Notes: generated by a model not told the origin, from the sequence alone. A stretch of 64,000 nucleotides of DNA from Paenibacillus spongiae (GCF_024734895.1 NZ_CP091430.1:1087001-1151000), one strand, 5' to 3'. Positions 1 to 9,027 are shown, numbered from the stretch's first letter. Made by a program: numbers and translations.

Positions 1-10
1 CGGAGCTCTG

Positions 11-259
11 TTGCCATCGGGGTATATGATTCTCGTTCAAGAAGTGATTCTATTGGCGCAAATGGATGCAACGAAAAAATGCAGCAGAAGGGGACCCAGC
101 TACGAGGCCAAAGAAGAAGCGCTGCACTTTCTTCAAACGGAATGGTTCGAGATGCTGTGCATGTCCATCGATCTGGATCCACATGCGGTAAGAGAAGCGA
201 TCATCGCGCGCAATGACGATGTGGCTGGCCGGCACAACAGCTGCTTATCACGGGCATAA
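11..259 (+). CDS. Small hypothetical protein, possibly 5'-partial
   Basis: I do not recognise this family. The reading frame is open to the window edge, so the gene may begin outside it. Internal starts are TTG at 11, ATG at 26 and ATG at 62; none has a convincing Shine-Dalgarno (SD) sequence, the best being a GGGG just before 26. The C-terminal half (LQTEWFEMLCMSIDLDPHAV...) resembles a short helical module seen in small Firmicute and phage proteins, but I cannot name it. No gene overlaps it. Confidence 0.4.
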   Translation: MPSGYMILVQEVILLAQMDATKKCSRRGPSYEAKEEALHFLQTEWFEMLCMSIDLDPHAVREAIIARNDDVAGRHNSCLSRA

Positions 260-356
260 CTATGAGTTTACCGGCACAGATGCCTATTCAGAGCATAAAC
301 GGTAAGATTGCCGGCTGCTTTGAGATATAAAATTCAATAGACGAAAGGATGTACGT

Positions 357-1286
357 ATGCGTAATTTCAAGTGGATTGGACTACCGGCGCTGGCCGTACT
401 GTTTCTGGTCATCGGAATTGTTCTTGCTGTTCAACAATCCGGCGAGGAAGAGGATCCGGACGGCATGCTGACGCATATTCATGGACTCGGGTATTCGTCC
501 GACGGCAAACAAGTTTGGGTTCCGGCCCATGACGGGATCCGTGTTTTTGAAGGCGGCGAATGGAGCGTTCCAAATGGCGACAAGCATGATTACATGGGCT
601 TCGTAGTTGTCGATAACGGCTTTTACAGCAGCGGACACCCTGCACCCGATTCAGATATGAGCAATCCGATGGGGATTGTCAAAACGAGCGGGATTGAAGA
701 TCCGCTTCAGACGCTGGGGCTTTCAGGGGTATCCGATTTTCATCTCATGAGTATCGGTTACACGACTCATACGATTTACGTTATGAATGAAGGGCCGAAT
801 AACAAAATGCCTTCGGCAGGACTGTATTATAGCGATGATGATGCCGTGAGTTGGAGCGAGGGGGAGCTTGATGGCTTGCAGGGTGAAGCGAGTGCCATTG
901 CAGCTCATCCGACAAAGCCCGGCGTTGTCGCCATTGGAACCAACCTCGGCGTATTTGTCTCACGGGATTACGGACAAAGCTTTGAAAGCATGCTTCCCGG
1001 TCTGCAGGTTACAGCGCTGCATTTTAGCCCGGACGGGCAGCTGTATGTTGGGGGAATTAACGCGGCGAATGTGCTCATAAAGTTTGACGTGGATGCAAGG
1101 ACAGAAACTATGATCCGTACGCCGGAAATTCCCGCAGACGATGCGATCTCGTATATCGCCCAGAATCCTGCGGACGGGAACGAGGTCGTCGTGACGACAT
1201 TCTCCAAGATGATCTATTTGACCAAAGATGGCGGGGGAAAATGGTCCACGATTGCGGATCAAGGCAATACGAGCAATGAAGCTTAG
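357..1286 (+). CDS. F510_1955-type glycosylhydrolase / BNR-repeat exoprotein
   Basis: 309 aa. An N-terminal hydrophobic segment (about residues 5-26) acts as a signal anchor, so the protein is probably membrane-tethered outside the cell. The body has repeated propeller motifs: HIHGLGYSSDGK near residue 41, GLYYSDDDAVSW, GVFVSRDYGQSF and IYLTKDGGGKWS (Asp-box/BNR pattern S-x-D-x-G-x-x-W). This matches the sialidase-like propellers annotated as F510_1955 family glycosylhydrolases; the enzymatic activity and substrate are not shown by the sequence. The start ATG has an AAAGGATG SD. It stands alone and ends before a bidirectional terminator. Confidence 0.75.
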   Translation: MRNFKWIGLPALAVLFLVIGIVLAVQQSGEEEDPDGMLTHIHGLGYSSDGKQVWVPAHDGIRVFEGGEWSVPNGDKHDYMGFVVVDNGFYSSGHPAPDSDMSNPMGIVKTSGIEDPLQTLGLSGVSDFHLMSIGYTTHTIYVMNEGPNNKMPSAGLYYSDDDAVSWSEGELDGLQGEASAIAAHPTKPGVVAIGTNLGVFVSRDYGQSFESMLPGLQVTALHFSPDGQLYVGGINAANVLIKFDVDARTETMIRTPEIPADDAISYIAQNPADGNEVVVTTFSKMIYLTKDGGGKWSTIADQGNTSNEA

Positions 1287-1302
1287 TTAGCATCGGCCGA
1301 TC

Positions 1303-1440
1303 CGCGGCTGTAAGACCGAAAAACGGTCTTACAACAGGGCGCTCGCCGCGGGCGGAGTCTGTAACGCCGTTTTTGGTCGTTACAGCGCCCGAATGAGGAG
1401 CCTGCGTCTCCGATCCATGGCTGTAAGACACCTGGAGAGC
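1303..1440. repeat. Intergenic stem-loop repeat cluster
   Basis: The gap holds two similar inverted repeats: GTAAGACCG-AAAAA-CGGTCTTAC near 1310-1335 and GTAACGCC...GGTCGTTAC near 1360-1386. A further CTGTAAGACA follows near 1430. Each is preceded by a CTGTAA-type motif and a GC-rich linker. The arrangement looks like a dispersed intergenic hairpin element (REP- or MITE-like) rather than a terminator, because no T-run follows. Confidence 0.45.
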
Positions 1441-1486
1441 AAGCGGCCGTCTGACGGATCCCGACAGGCCGCAATAAACCCAAACT

Positions 1487-1529
1487 AAAAAGGCTGAACA
1501 GGGTTGGAGATCCTGTTCAGCCTTTTTTT
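1487..1529. terminator. Bidirectional rho-independent terminator
   Basis: The arms GGCTGAACAGG and CCTGTTCAGCC form a stem with A-rich sequence on the left and TTTTTTT on the right. It can end the propeller gene from the left and the ku gene from the right. Confidence 0.85.
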
Positions 1530-1546
1530 ACACAGCGCCCCGCTGA

Positions 1547-2500
1547 TTACGAGACCGATTCTTTCTTGCCTCCGCTCTTCGTTTTGCGGGACCGGGCAGC
1601 TTTGGGCGGTGCACCATCCGGGTCGGAAGAGCCCGCCGCTGGGGCGTCGCCTCCAGCTTCCTGCGGACTTCCGGCTGCAGGACTGCCGCCGGCTGCACCG
1701 GTATCCAGGCTTCCAGGCGCTTCAGGCGAGACACGGACCGCCTCGAGGCTTGCTTGGAGGGCGGCCATCAGGTCAAGCACGTTCGTCCGCTGCACTTCAG
1801 GAGCGACCTTAATTTCTTCGCCGGCAATTTTATGCTGAATGAGATCGAGCAGACGGCCGCGATAATCATCCGTATATTTGTCCGGCTCGAACGGTGTGGA
1901 CAGCTGCTCGATAAGCATCCGCGCCATAGTCAGCTCTTTATCGTTAACGGTAACGGATTCCGGCAAGCCGGGCACCTGCTGAACGGGGCGGATCTCATCC
2001 GGATAGAAGATCGTCTCCATCGCCAGGCAGTCGTCGATTACCCTGATCGCTGCCAGCGAGCTCTTGGAGCGGATCGATATCTTGGCAATACCGATCCGGC
2101 CGGATTGGCGCATAGCCTCAAGCAGCAAATTATAGGCATTGCCGCCTGCCTGATCGGGAGAGAGGTAGTATGTTTTCTGAAAATAAATCGGGTCGATTTC
2201 GTTCAAATCGACGAAATCCAAAATCCGAATCGTTTTCGTGGCATCGTCAGTCAGCTGCTCAAGCTCATCTTTTTCGAACAGCACGAAGTGGCCTTTCTCA
2301 TATTCATAGCCTTTGATGATGGCATCCCAATCGATCTCGGTTTCGCAGGTTTGACATTTGCGGACATAAGATACAGGGCTCCCGCAATCGCGGTGAATGA
2401 GCCGCATGGAGATATCTTTATCCTCCGTAGCGGAGAACATCTTGACCGGCACATGGACAAGTCCGAAGCTGATAGCTCCTTTCCAAACGGTATGCATCAT
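1547..2500 (-). CDS. ku: Non-homologous end joining protein Ku
   Basis: 317 aa. Binds DNA double-strand ends as a ring-shaped homodimer and recruits the LigD ligase in bacterial end joining. The Ku core spans about residues 3-255: KGAISFGLVHVPVKMFSATE at the N-terminus, the C-x2-C containing VRKCQTCETEI, then KTYYLSPDQ and YTDDYRGRLLDLI. Residues 256-317 are a disordered Gly/Pro/Ala/Ser-rich tail ending in a basic stretch (ARSRKTKSGGKK), as in other bacterial Ku proteins. Two adjacent ATG codons follow AGGAGGAATC; the first is used here. No ligD lies in the window. Confidence 0.95.
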   Translation of the reverse strand: MMHTVWKGAISFGLVHVPVKMFSATEDKDISMRLIHRDCGSPVSYVRKCQTCETEIDWDAIIKGYEYEKGHFVLFEKDELEQLTDDATKTIRILDFVDLNEIDPIYFQKTYYLSPDQAGGNAYNLLLEAMRQSGRIGIAKISIRSKSSLAAIRVIDDCLAMETIFYPDEIRPVQQVPGLPESVTVNDKELTMARMLIEQLSTPFEPDKYTDDYRGRLLDLIQHKIAGEEIKVAPEVQRTNVLDLMAALQASLEAVRVSPEAPGSLDTGAAGGSPAAGSPQEAGGDAPAAGSSDPDGAPPKAARSRKTKSGGKKESVS

Positions 2501-2650
2501 TGATTCCTCCTAAATTGGTCGCGTAAAGACGAAAAGGCGTATCAGTACCAAGTTATGCTACTAGGGTTCCCCGAATGCATGAAACTCAATCAAGTCGGGC
2601 ATATTTTCGTAAGAAACCTTATTTTTTGACCAGCAGGAGGAGGGATATTC

Positions 2651-2845
2651 ATGGTAGGAGGCAATTCCCCGACGGGTTCGAGCGATGATGTCATGAATGA
2701 AGACCGCGACGATTGTTTCATGGATATCGACCGGATGATCAACGAAGGGCTGGGAGGCGGTCAAGTTACGCTTCACAACGGCTTGATAGCCGAATCGGCG
2801 ACCGATACGATGGAGCAGGAAGAACGGGATAATTTGAATGGATGA
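2651..2845 (+). CDS. Small acidic hypothetical protein
   Basis: 64 aa with a strong SD (AGGAGGAGG) 8 nt before the ATG. It is very acidic (DDVMNEDRDDCFMDID) with a central glycine-rich segment (NEGLGGGQV) and no membrane segment. I do not recognise a named family. It is divergent from ku, ~150 bp away, and is followed by a terminator. An overlapping reverse-strand frame has no SD and was rejected. Confidence 0.65.
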   Translation: MVGGNSPTGSSDDVMNEDRDDCFMDIDRMINEGLGGGQVTLHNGLIAESATDTMEQEERDNLNG

Positions 2846-2921
2846 CGATGGGTTGCCCGCACCAAGCTGCAGCCCGAACCTCAGCATAAACGTGAAAGTT
2901 AATTAACGCCGCTTCAGCACA

Positions 2922-2959
2922 CCGCCCCCCGCCATTTCCTCACAGGGGGCGGCTATTTT
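2922..2959 (+). terminator. Rho-independent terminator
   Basis: The arms CCGCCCCC (2922-2929) and GGGGGCGG (2945-2952) are followed by TATTTT. It ends the small acidic gene upstream. Confidence 0.75.
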
Positions 2960-3061
2960 CATTACACAATCCTGCAGGCATATCCATGCTGAACTATTCG
3001 GTGTTTGAATATGTGTTCCTCCTCGTCGTACTGGCGAGGAAGGATGAATATAATGGAAGGA

Positions 3062-3098
3062 AGCTGAGGCCGAATATTGGGCTCAGCTATTTTTTTTA
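3062..3098 (+). terminator. Terminator-like hairpin upstream of the YitT gene
   Basis: The arms AGCTGAGGCC and GGGCTCAGCT are followed by ATTTTTTTT. No open reading frame of note lies between it and the preceding terminator, so it may end a short untranslated RNA (about 2990-3098) or act as a second stop before yitT. Confidence 0.65.
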
Positions 3099-3257
3099 TA
3101 GCCCCTTTATCGTATTACATTGCTAAAATGAAAATATGAAAAGAGGTGAAATAGTAAGTTAAATGAGGGATAATGATCGACATCATGGTATTTTACTTTA
3201 AAAATGACGGAAAAACCGATATAATGAAATTATTAGCGATAAAACTGGGGGGAACAT

Positions 3258-4127
3258 ATGGGTAAACATCATCATCATAAGTTGACGAAGATGGAGCTGC
3301 TGCGCCGTATCATTTTTATAACGTTGGGTGCGCTGCTCATGTCTGTAGCGTTGGAAATTTTTCTTGTCCCGAATAATATTATCGATGGCGGCATTGTAGG
3401 GATCTCCATTATCGTCTCGCATTTAACGGGTCTTCCGCTGGGCATCTTTTTATTCTTACTTAATGTTCCTTTCTTGATTGTCGGGTATAAGCAAATTGGA
3501 AAAACCTTCGCCATATCCACCCTGTACGGAGTCACGGTACTGTCGATCGGAACGACATTGCTGCATCCAGTGGATCCGCTTACATACAGCACGTTCCTTG
3601 CTCCTGTCGTGGGAGGGGTGCTACTGGGCATTGGCGTCGGACTGGTCATCCGGTTCGGAGGTTCGCTTGACGGCACGGAAATCGTGGCCATTCTATTAAG
3701 CAAGAAGATGCCCTTCTCCGTCGGCGAAGTGGTTATGTTTATGAATCTGTTTATTCTCGGAAGCGCAGGCTTCGTCTTCTCGTGGGACAGCGCCATGTAC
3801 TCGCTTATCGCCTATTACATCGCCTTCAAGATGATCGACATCACCATCGAAGGGTTCGATGAGTCGAAATCCGTATGGATCATCAGCGAGGAAGCGAGAG
3901 AAATCGGCGATGCGATTATGAGCCGGCTGGGTCGCGGCGTTACTTATTTACACGGAGAAGGCGGCTTTACAGGAGGATCCAAACGCGTCATCTTCTGCGT
4001 GATCACACGTCTGGAGGAAGCAAAGCTGAAGTCGATCGTGCAGGAGCTCGATCCGGTCGCGTTTCTGGCTGTCGGCAACATTCACGATGTGAAGGGCGGC
4101 CGCTTCAAGAAGCGGGATATTCACTAG
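3258..4127 (+). CDS. YitT family membrane protein (DUF161/DUF2179)
   Basis: 289 aa. Hydrophobic segments at about residues 15-32, 40-70, 80-100, 105-130 and 150-185 (YitT_membrane region), followed by a soluble C-terminal DUF2179 domain with GRGVTYLHGEGGFTGGSKRVIFCVITRLEE. Function is unknown for the family, though proposed transporter and stress roles exist. The ATG follows GGGGGGAAC. A TATAAT at 3220-3225 could serve as -10. It is monocistronic, between two terminators. Confidence 0.9.
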   Translation: MGKHHHHKLTKMELLRRIIFITLGALLMSVALEIFLVPNNIIDGGIVGISIIVSHLTGLPLGIFLFLLNVPFLIVGYKQIGKTFAISTLYGVTVLSIGTTLLHPVDPLTYSTFLAPVVGGVLLGIGVGLVIRFGGSLDGTEIVAILLSKKMPFSVGEVVMFMNLFILGSAGFVFSWDSAMYSLIAYYIAFKMIDITIEGFDESKSVWIISEEAREIGDAIMSRLGRGVTYLHGEGGFTGGSKRVIFCVITRLEEAKLKSIVQELDPVAFLAVGNIHDVKGGRFKKRDIH

Positions 4128-4151
4128 CTTTGATGCGATTATATATAGATG

Positions 4152-4190
4152 GGCAGGGCTGCGCATTTGCGGGGGTCCTGCCTTTTGTTT
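4152..4190 (+). terminator. Rho-independent terminator
   Basis: The arms GGCAGG (4152-4157) and CCTGCC (4177-4182) are followed by TTTTGTTTTG, directly downstream of the YitT gene. Confidence 0.6.
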
Positions 4191-4315
4191 TGTTCGCGGA
4201 GAGGCGACAGGGAAGCAGTACTTTCTAATGGAAGGCGAATAGGACGGATCTGTTTCCGGCACGGCTCGCTGCCCGATGAAATCTCGGCGGTAAGCTTGAT
4301 GCCGCACGCGGTTTC

Positions 4316-4344
4316 TTGCGGCTTTGCAGACGGACCGATATAAT
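4316..4344 (+). promoter_or_regulatory. Predicted sigma-A promoter of the thiL-tsa operon
   Basis: TTGCGG (4316-4321) and TATAAT (4339-4344) with a 17-bp spacer, about 165 bp before thiL. It is the best promoter match in the 380-bp gap. Confidence 0.5.
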
Positions 4345-4510
4345 AAGTTCATTGAGCCCGAATCGACGAAATCTACGGAAAATCTGCACTCGAAGCTATA
4401 GATATTGAACGAAAGAACATAACGGGCGGAGCGGAAGAAGCGTTGGCGGTCGAAAAACAAGGGAAGGTACTCGGTTCACCGCCAAAGACAGCGTATTAGG
4501 AGGCCAATCA

Positions 4511-5587
4511 ATGGACGAATTCGCTAGCATCCGTCATTGGACGGATGGCCGGCAGGCTGCGGAGCGGCAGCGGGCGCAGGGCGTCGTCATCGGGATCGGC
4601 GACGACGCTGCCGTTGTGGAAGCGCCGCCGGGCGAGAGCGGCGCGCTGCAGTGGCTGCTGGCGGTCGACACGATGGTGGAGACCGTCCATTTCAATTCGG
4701 CGACGATGAGCGAAGCCGACGTCGGCTGGAAAGCCCTCGCCGCGAACGTGAGCGATCTCGCGGCGATGGGCGGCGTGCCCCGGCATGCGCTCGTCTCGGT
4801 GAGCGTGCCGCGGTCTTGGGAGCCGGCTCGTATGCGCCGGCTCTATGATGGGCTGTACGCGTGCGCCGAGCATTACGGCGTCGCGGTAATCGGCGGCGAC
4901 ACGACCTCGTCGCCGGCGCAGCTCGTTGTGGCCGTGACGGCGGTGGGCACCGTCGGCGCCGGCAAGGCGATTAGCCGGGCGGGCGCGAAGCCCGGCGACA
5001 TCGTGTTCGTGACCGGGCCGGTCGGCATGTCCGCGGCCGGTCTGCATTGGCTGCTCGCCGCGGGACAAAGCGGCGATGAAGCGGTGCCGCTTGCCGCGGC
5101 GCAAGCGGCCGGAACGGCGTCGCTCGTGCAGGCGCACCGCCGGCCGTCGCCATCGGTGCGCGCGGCTCAGCTGCTGGCCGCCCGCGGCACGGTGACGTCG
5201 CTGAACGACGTCAGCGACGGTCTCGCAAGCGAGGCGTGGGAAATCGCGGGCGCCTCTTCGGTGAAGCTGGCGCTGCGGAAATCGCAGCTCCCCGTCAGCG
5301 GGAGCCTTGCCGCTTATGCGCACAGCTGCGGGCTCGACCCGCTTGATTGGCTGCTGTATGGCGGGGAGGATTATGTGCTTCTTGGCACCATCAGCGCAGA
5401 GGATGCGGCGCCGGCCAAATCGGCAATGGCTGCTGAAGGCATGCCGATGTATCTCATCGGGTCCGTAGAGCCTGGCGAACCCGGAGTGGATTTGATCCGT
5501 ACGGCTGACGGATCAGGCGGCGGTGCGGGCAGGCCGAAAGAGCGGCGGGAGCCGATCCGGCCGAAGGGATACAATCATTTTGCATAG
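4511..5587 (+). CDS. thiL: Thiamine-monophosphate kinase
   Basis: 358 aa. Phosphorylates thiamine monophosphate to thiamine diphosphate with ATP, the last step of cofactor synthesis. The AIRS/PurM fold is clear: GIGDDAAVV near residue 32 (metal/ATP site), LAVDTMVETVHF near 56, ALAANVSDLAAMGG near 77 and GGDTTSSP near 130. The C-terminal AIRS_C domain has NDVSDGLASE and LLYGGEDYVLLGTI. AGGAGG precedes the ATG. It starts the operon into tsaE, and local GC is visibly higher than in neighbouring genes. Confidence 0.95.
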   Translation: MDEFASIRHWTDGRQAAERQRAQGVVIGIGDDAAVVEAPPGESGALQWLLAVDTMVETVHFNSATMSEADVGWKALAANVSDLAAMGGVPRHALVSVSVPRSWEPARMRRLYDGLYACAEHYGVAVIGGDTTSSPAQLVVAVTAVGTVGAGKAISRAGAKPGDIVFVTGPVGMSAAGLHWLLAAGQSGDEAVPLAAAQAAGTASLVQAHRRPSPSVRAAQLLAARGTVTSLNDVSDGLASEAWEIAGASSVKLALRKSQLPVSGSLAAYAHSCGLDPLDWLLYGGEDYVLLGTISAEDAAPAKSAMAAEGMPMYLIGSVEPGEPGVDLIRTADGSGGGAGRPKERREPIRPKGYNHFA

Positions 5588-5593
5588 GGTGGA

Positions 5594-6088
5594 ATGACGA
5601 TGAATCAAACGGGACAGGCTGTCTGGATGGCGGCGACCGAGCAGGATACCGTCCGTCTGGCGGATCTGCTCGCTTCCTGGGCGGAGCCGGGGACAGTGCT
5701 TGCGCTGGATGGCGATTTGGGGGCGGGCAAGACGAGATTCTCGCAGGCATTCGCCCGGGGAATAGGCGTGAACGCTGTCGTGAATAGCCCTACGTTTACT
5801 ATTATTAAAGAATATGAGGGCGAGCGATTGCCCTTCTATCATATGGATGTATACCGGCTCTCGCAGGATGAAGCGGACGAGCTGGGGCTCGATGAGTACT
5901 TTTTTGGCGAAGGCGTTACGATTGTAGAATGGGCCAGCCTGATCCGGGATCTGCTCCCGCCGCAGCGGCTGGAGCTATATATTGAGCACCTCGGCGGCGA
6001 AGCGCGCCGCATTACATTAACGGGTATTGGAGTCCCCTATGCCGCGTGGTGTGAGCAACTCGGAAGAATGGGAGTCGACGGGAAATGA
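5594..6088 (+). CDS. tsaE: tRNA t6A37 threonylcarbamoyladenosine biosynthesis ATPase TsaE
   Basis: 164 aa. ATPase partner of TsaB-TsaD in forming threonylcarbamoyladenosine on ANN-decoding tRNAs. The Walker A is [12 protein letters not shown] near residue 40, then [13 protein letters not shown] and the Walker-B-like FYHMDVYRL, with VEWAS near 116. Two in-frame ATGs (5594, 5600) sit behind GGGTGGAATG. Its stop overlaps the start of tsaB by 4 bp, implying coupled translation. Confidence 0.95.
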   Translation: MTMNQTGQAVWMAATEQDTVRLADLLASWAEPGTVLALDGDLGAGKTRFSQAFARGIGVNAVVNSPTFTIIKEYEGERLPFYHMDVYRLSQDEADELGLDEYFFGEGVTIVEWASLIRDLLPPQRLELYIEHLGGEARRITLTGIGVPYAAWCEQLGRMGVDGK

Positions 6089-7029
6089 ACGATCAACAGG
6101 AGAACACGCGCGAGAACGGTTATTCCGTCTCTGGCGGGAAAGACTCGCACGCGGAAACTTCCGCCGGAGCGGCCGGGAAGCCCATTATACTTGCGGTCGA
6201 TACTTCGACGGCTTTGCTGGCGATGGCGCTTGTACGCGGGGAGGAAACGCTTGGCAGCGTGCAATCGATGGCGGAGCGCAACCACTCTGTATATACGGTG
6301 ACGAAGCTGAAGTCGCTGCTCGATGATTGCGGGGTTACGCCGGAGCAGCTCGGAGGAATTGCAATCGGCCGGGGTCCGGGATCTTACACCGGCATGCGGA
6401 TAGCCGTCTCTGTAGGCAAAACGCTCGCCTGGGTCTGGAAAAAGCCGCTTATCGGCGTCTCTAGTCTAGAAGCGCTCGCTTTCGGATCGATGCAGCCCGG
6501 TGCCGGAGCAGTGGATTGGTACGTCCCGCTTATGGATGCGCGGCGCGGCCAGGTTTATACGGCTTTGTTCGCTGCTTCAGAGAACGGCGGATGGACGAGA
6601 CTGGCGGAAGACGGCGTTCGGCTTATGAAGGACTGGGTCGATGTTCTTGCCGATCGGGTTCATGCAGCCGCTGAGCGAAGCGAGGCTCCGGAACGCATAT
6701 GGTTTGTCGGGGATTTGTCGCTGCACGAAGCGGAGGCTCTGCGATTGCAGGAATGTCTTGGAGCGAAGCCCGCCGCAGACGGGAGTCCGGCATCCGGCTC
6801 CGACAGCGGTAATGCCTGTGGGACTGCTGCGTTGTGCGATGTCCGCTTGCTTCCATCCGTCATGGAAGGGCGGGCCGTCGCTGTTCTTGGTGCGCAGCGC
6901 TTGGCCAATGGGGAGGGCGACGATGTCCATACCTTCGTGCCGAACTATACGCAGCTGACGGAAGCGGAAGTGAAGCTGCAAGCCAAATCGCGGGAAAAAG
7001 AAGGTGAACGCAGTGGAAGCGACCGATAA
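6085..7029 (+). CDS. tsaB: tRNA t6A37 biosynthesis dimerisation protein TsaB
   Basis: 314 aa. Inactive ASKHA-fold partner that scaffolds TsaD and TsaE. The core begins around residue 31 (IILAVDTSTALLAMAL), with GRGPGSYTGMRIAVSVGKTLAW near 93 as the family signature. It is longer than the usual ~230 aa: residues 1-30 are a polar extension, and there is a Ser/Gly/Ala-rich insert near 225-250. The start overlaps tsaE by 4 bp. Confidence 0.93.
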   Translation: MNDQQENTRENGYSVSGGKDSHAETSAGAAGKPIILAVDTSTALLAMALVRGEETLGSVQSMAERNHSVYTVTKLKSLLDDCGVTPEQLGGIAIGRGPGSYTGMRIAVSVGKTLAWVWKKPLIGVSSLEALAFGSMQPGAGAVDWYVPLMDARRGQVYTALFAASENGGWTRLAEDGVRLMKDWVDVLADRVHAAAERSEAPERIWFVGDLSLHEAEALRLQECLGAKPAADGSPASGSDSGNACGTAALCDVRLLPSVMEGRAVAVLGAQRLANGEGDDVHTFVPNYTQLTEAEVKLQAKSREKEGERSGSDR

Positions 7030-7510
7030 GGAACGGCTCGTGTTTCGTGCGATGACGCTCACGGACATTCCGCAGATTGTAGCCATAGAGCAGGAAGCAT
7101 TCACGGGTCCTTGGACGGCGGAAGCTTTCGTGAATGAGTTGACGAACAATCATTTCGCCCGGTACATGGTCATGGTCCACGATGACGAAGTCATCGGCTA
7201 CGGCGGGATGTGGACGATTATGGACGAGGCGCATATTACGAACATCGCCATCCGCTACGATTACCGGGGGCAGGGACTCGGCAAGCGGCTGCTGACGGAA
7301 TTGCAGCAAACGGCGGTTTTCTTCGGCGCGTCCCGCATGACGCTGGAAGTGCGGGTAAGCAATGAGATTGCGCAGCGGTTGTACCGCAAGCTGGGTTTCG
7401 AGCCGGCCGGCGTGCGGCCGGGCTATTATACGGATAATCAAGAGGATGCCCTGATCATGTGGGCGGAGCTGGATTCTGCGAGGACGGAGAGCAACGATGA
7501 ATACGAATGA
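7004..7510 (+). CDS. rimI: Ribosomal-protein-alanine N-acetyltransferase RimI
   Basis: 168 aa GNAT enzyme, predicted to acetylate the N-terminal alanine of ribosomal protein S18. The acetyl-CoA loop is YDYRGQGLGKRLL near residue 86, with LEVRVSNEIAQRLYRKLGF near 122 and a C-terminal YYTDNQEDALIMW. It starts at GTG inside the end of tsaB (26-bp overlap) and overlaps tsaD by 14 bp, so the four genes are tightly coupled. Confidence 0.92.
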   Translation: MNAVEATDKERLVFRAMTLTDIPQIVAIEQEAFTGPWTAEAFVNELTNNHFARYMVMVHDDEVIGYGGMWTIMDEAHITNIAIRYDYRGQGLGKRLLTELQQTAVFFGASRMTLEVRVSNEIAQRLYRKLGFEPAGVRPGYYTDNQEDALIMWAELDSARTESNDEYE

Positions 7511-8525
7511 ACTGATACTGGCCGTCGAGACGAGCTGCGACGAAACGGCAGTCGCCGTCATCCGCGGCGGCCGCGAAATAGTAAGCAACTTCATATCCAG
7601 CCAAATCGAGACGCATGAACGGTTTGGCGGTGTGGTCCCGGAGATCGCTTCCCGTAAGCATGTCGAGTCGATCACGCTCATTATGGAGCAGGCCATGGCT
7701 GAAGCGGGAGCTTCTTTCCGGGATCTGTCCGCCATAGCCGTCACCCAAGGGCCGGGACTCGTGGGCGCGCTTCTCGTCGGCATTATGGCGGCCAAAAGCT
7801 TGGCGATGGCGCTTGATCTGCCGCTCATCGGCACTCACCATATTGCCGGCCATATCTATGCGAACCGGCTTGTGCATGACATCGTCTATCCGAGCGTAGC
7901 GCTGGTCGTCTCAGGCGGTCATACGGAGCTTGTCGTGCTGGAGAGCGAAGGGGTGTTCCGTATTATTGGACGAACCCGGGATGACGCGGTTGGCGAAGCG
8001 TACGACAAGGTGGCGAGATCGCTGCAATTTCCTTACCCCGGAGGTCCGCATGTCGACAAGCTTGCGCTCGAGGCGGAAGAGGAGATCGTGCTGCCGCGCG
8101 CCTGGCTGGAGCCGGATTCCTTCGACTTCAGCTTCAGCGGGCTGAAATCCGCCGTGCTGGCATCGATCAACCAGTCCAGGATGAAGGGCGAGCCCCTGAA
8201 GGCCGAGGCGTTAGCGCGCGGCTTTCAAGCGTCGGTCATCGACGTGCTGGTGACGAAGGCTCTGCGTGCGGTACAGGCTGTTGGCGCCAAGCAGCTGCTG
8301 CTCTGCGGCGGGGTAGCGGCCAATCGCGGGCTGCGCGCGGCTTTGGCTGCGCGCTGCGAAGCCGAAGGCGTGCCGCTGCTCATACCGCCACATTCCTTAT
8401 GCACGGATAATGCGGCGATGATCGGGGCCGCCGCCCATCTGAAGTGGAAGCATGGCGAGTTCACTCCGCTTGACATGAAGGCGGAGCCGGGTTTGTCTCT
8501 GGAGCAGTGGTCGGTGCGCGGCTAA
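7497..8525 (+). CDS. tsaD: tRNA N6-adenosine threonylcarbamoyltransferase TsaD
   Basis: 342 aa catalytic subunit of the t6A complex; transfers the threonylcarbamoyl group from TC-AMP to A37. ASKHA fold with VETSCDETAVAV near residue 9, metal-binding histidines in THHIAGHIYANR near 110, SGGHTELV near 135, SFSGLKSAV near 208 and CGGVAANRGLR near 265. It is the last gene of the thiL-tsa operon; the promoter for the leucine T-boxes starts 30 bp downstream. Confidence 0.96.
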   Translation: MNTNELILAVETSCDETAVAVIRGGREIVSNFISSQIETHERFGGVVPEIASRKHVESITLIMEQAMAEAGASFRDLSAIAVTQGPGLVGALLVGIMAAKSLAMALDLPLIGTHHIAGHIYANRLVHDIVYPSVALVVSGGHTELVVLESEGVFRIIGRTRDDAVGEAYDKVARSLQFPYPGGPHVDKLALEAEEEIVLPRAWLEPDSFDFSFSGLKSAVLASINQSRMKGEPLKAEALARGFQASVIDVLVTKALRAVQAVGAKQLLLCGGVAANRGLRAALAARCEAEGVPLLIPPHSLCTDNAAMIGAAAHLKWKHGEFTPLDMKAEPGLSLEQWSVRG

Positions 8526-8557
8526 AACCATCCCGCGAAAAAAAAATTTTTTTAGAA

Positions 8558-8587
8558 TTGACAGACGATTTGCAATAAGCATATAAT
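8558..8587 (+). promoter_or_regulatory. Sigma-A promoter for the T-box/leuA transcript
   Basis: TTGACA (8558-8563), an 18-bp spacer and TATAAT (8582-8587): both hexamers are perfect. Transcription would begin near 8594, just upstream of the first T-box. Confidence 0.85.
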
Positions 8588-8593
8588 AAGCAA

Positions 8594-9027
8594 CAACACA
8601 ACACATCCTGCTGGCAAGCGACCTCTATCAGGGATACGCAATGCCGGCTATACTTCTCAAACGCGAAGAACAGGAACAGTAAGGTGTAAGCCGGGAACAT
8701 GGCAGCTGCAGCGAACGCGCGGCTGGCCAATTAGAGAGCTGCGGGCAGGTGCAACGCAGTCGAAGGCAGCCTGAAGCTCACCTGGGAGCGGAATGACGGA
8801 GAGCGCATGATGATCGGCCGAAGGCCAAGGTCGTCATCGTGGCAGGTACGTCATAACGGCTAACCCCCGTAATCGGGTGTACGACCGGCGATTTCTAGAG
8901 TCGGCGGCCGTGCATAAAGGTGGGCATTCCTCGTTACGAAGTGAATGAGAGATGTCAACAAGGGTGGTACCGCGCGGGCTAACACAGTCTGTCGTCTCTT
9001 GAATTAGAGACGGCAGGCTTTTTTTGT
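8594..9027 (+). ncRNA. T-box riboswitch 1 (leucine specifier CUC)
   Basis: Leader RNA that senses uncharged tRNA and chooses between terminator and antiterminator. The T-box sequence AGGGTGGTACCGCG is at 8961-8974. The specifier-loop region AAG-CTC-ACC puts CTC (Leu) at 8777-8779, following the stem I AGAGAG and GGTGCAA motifs. The terminator GTCTGTCGTCTCT / AGAGACGGCAGGC with a T-run ends near 9025. Exact 5' boundary is inferred from the promoter. Confidence 0.92.

Noticed and set aside
2561-2887. A 108-codon reverse-strand frame over the small acidic gene
   Set aside because: No SD, whereas the + strand frame has AGGAGGAGG at good spacing.
4508-5323. An Arg-rich 271-codon reverse-strand frame opposite thiL
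   Set aside because: Artefact of the very GC-rich third positions of thiL.
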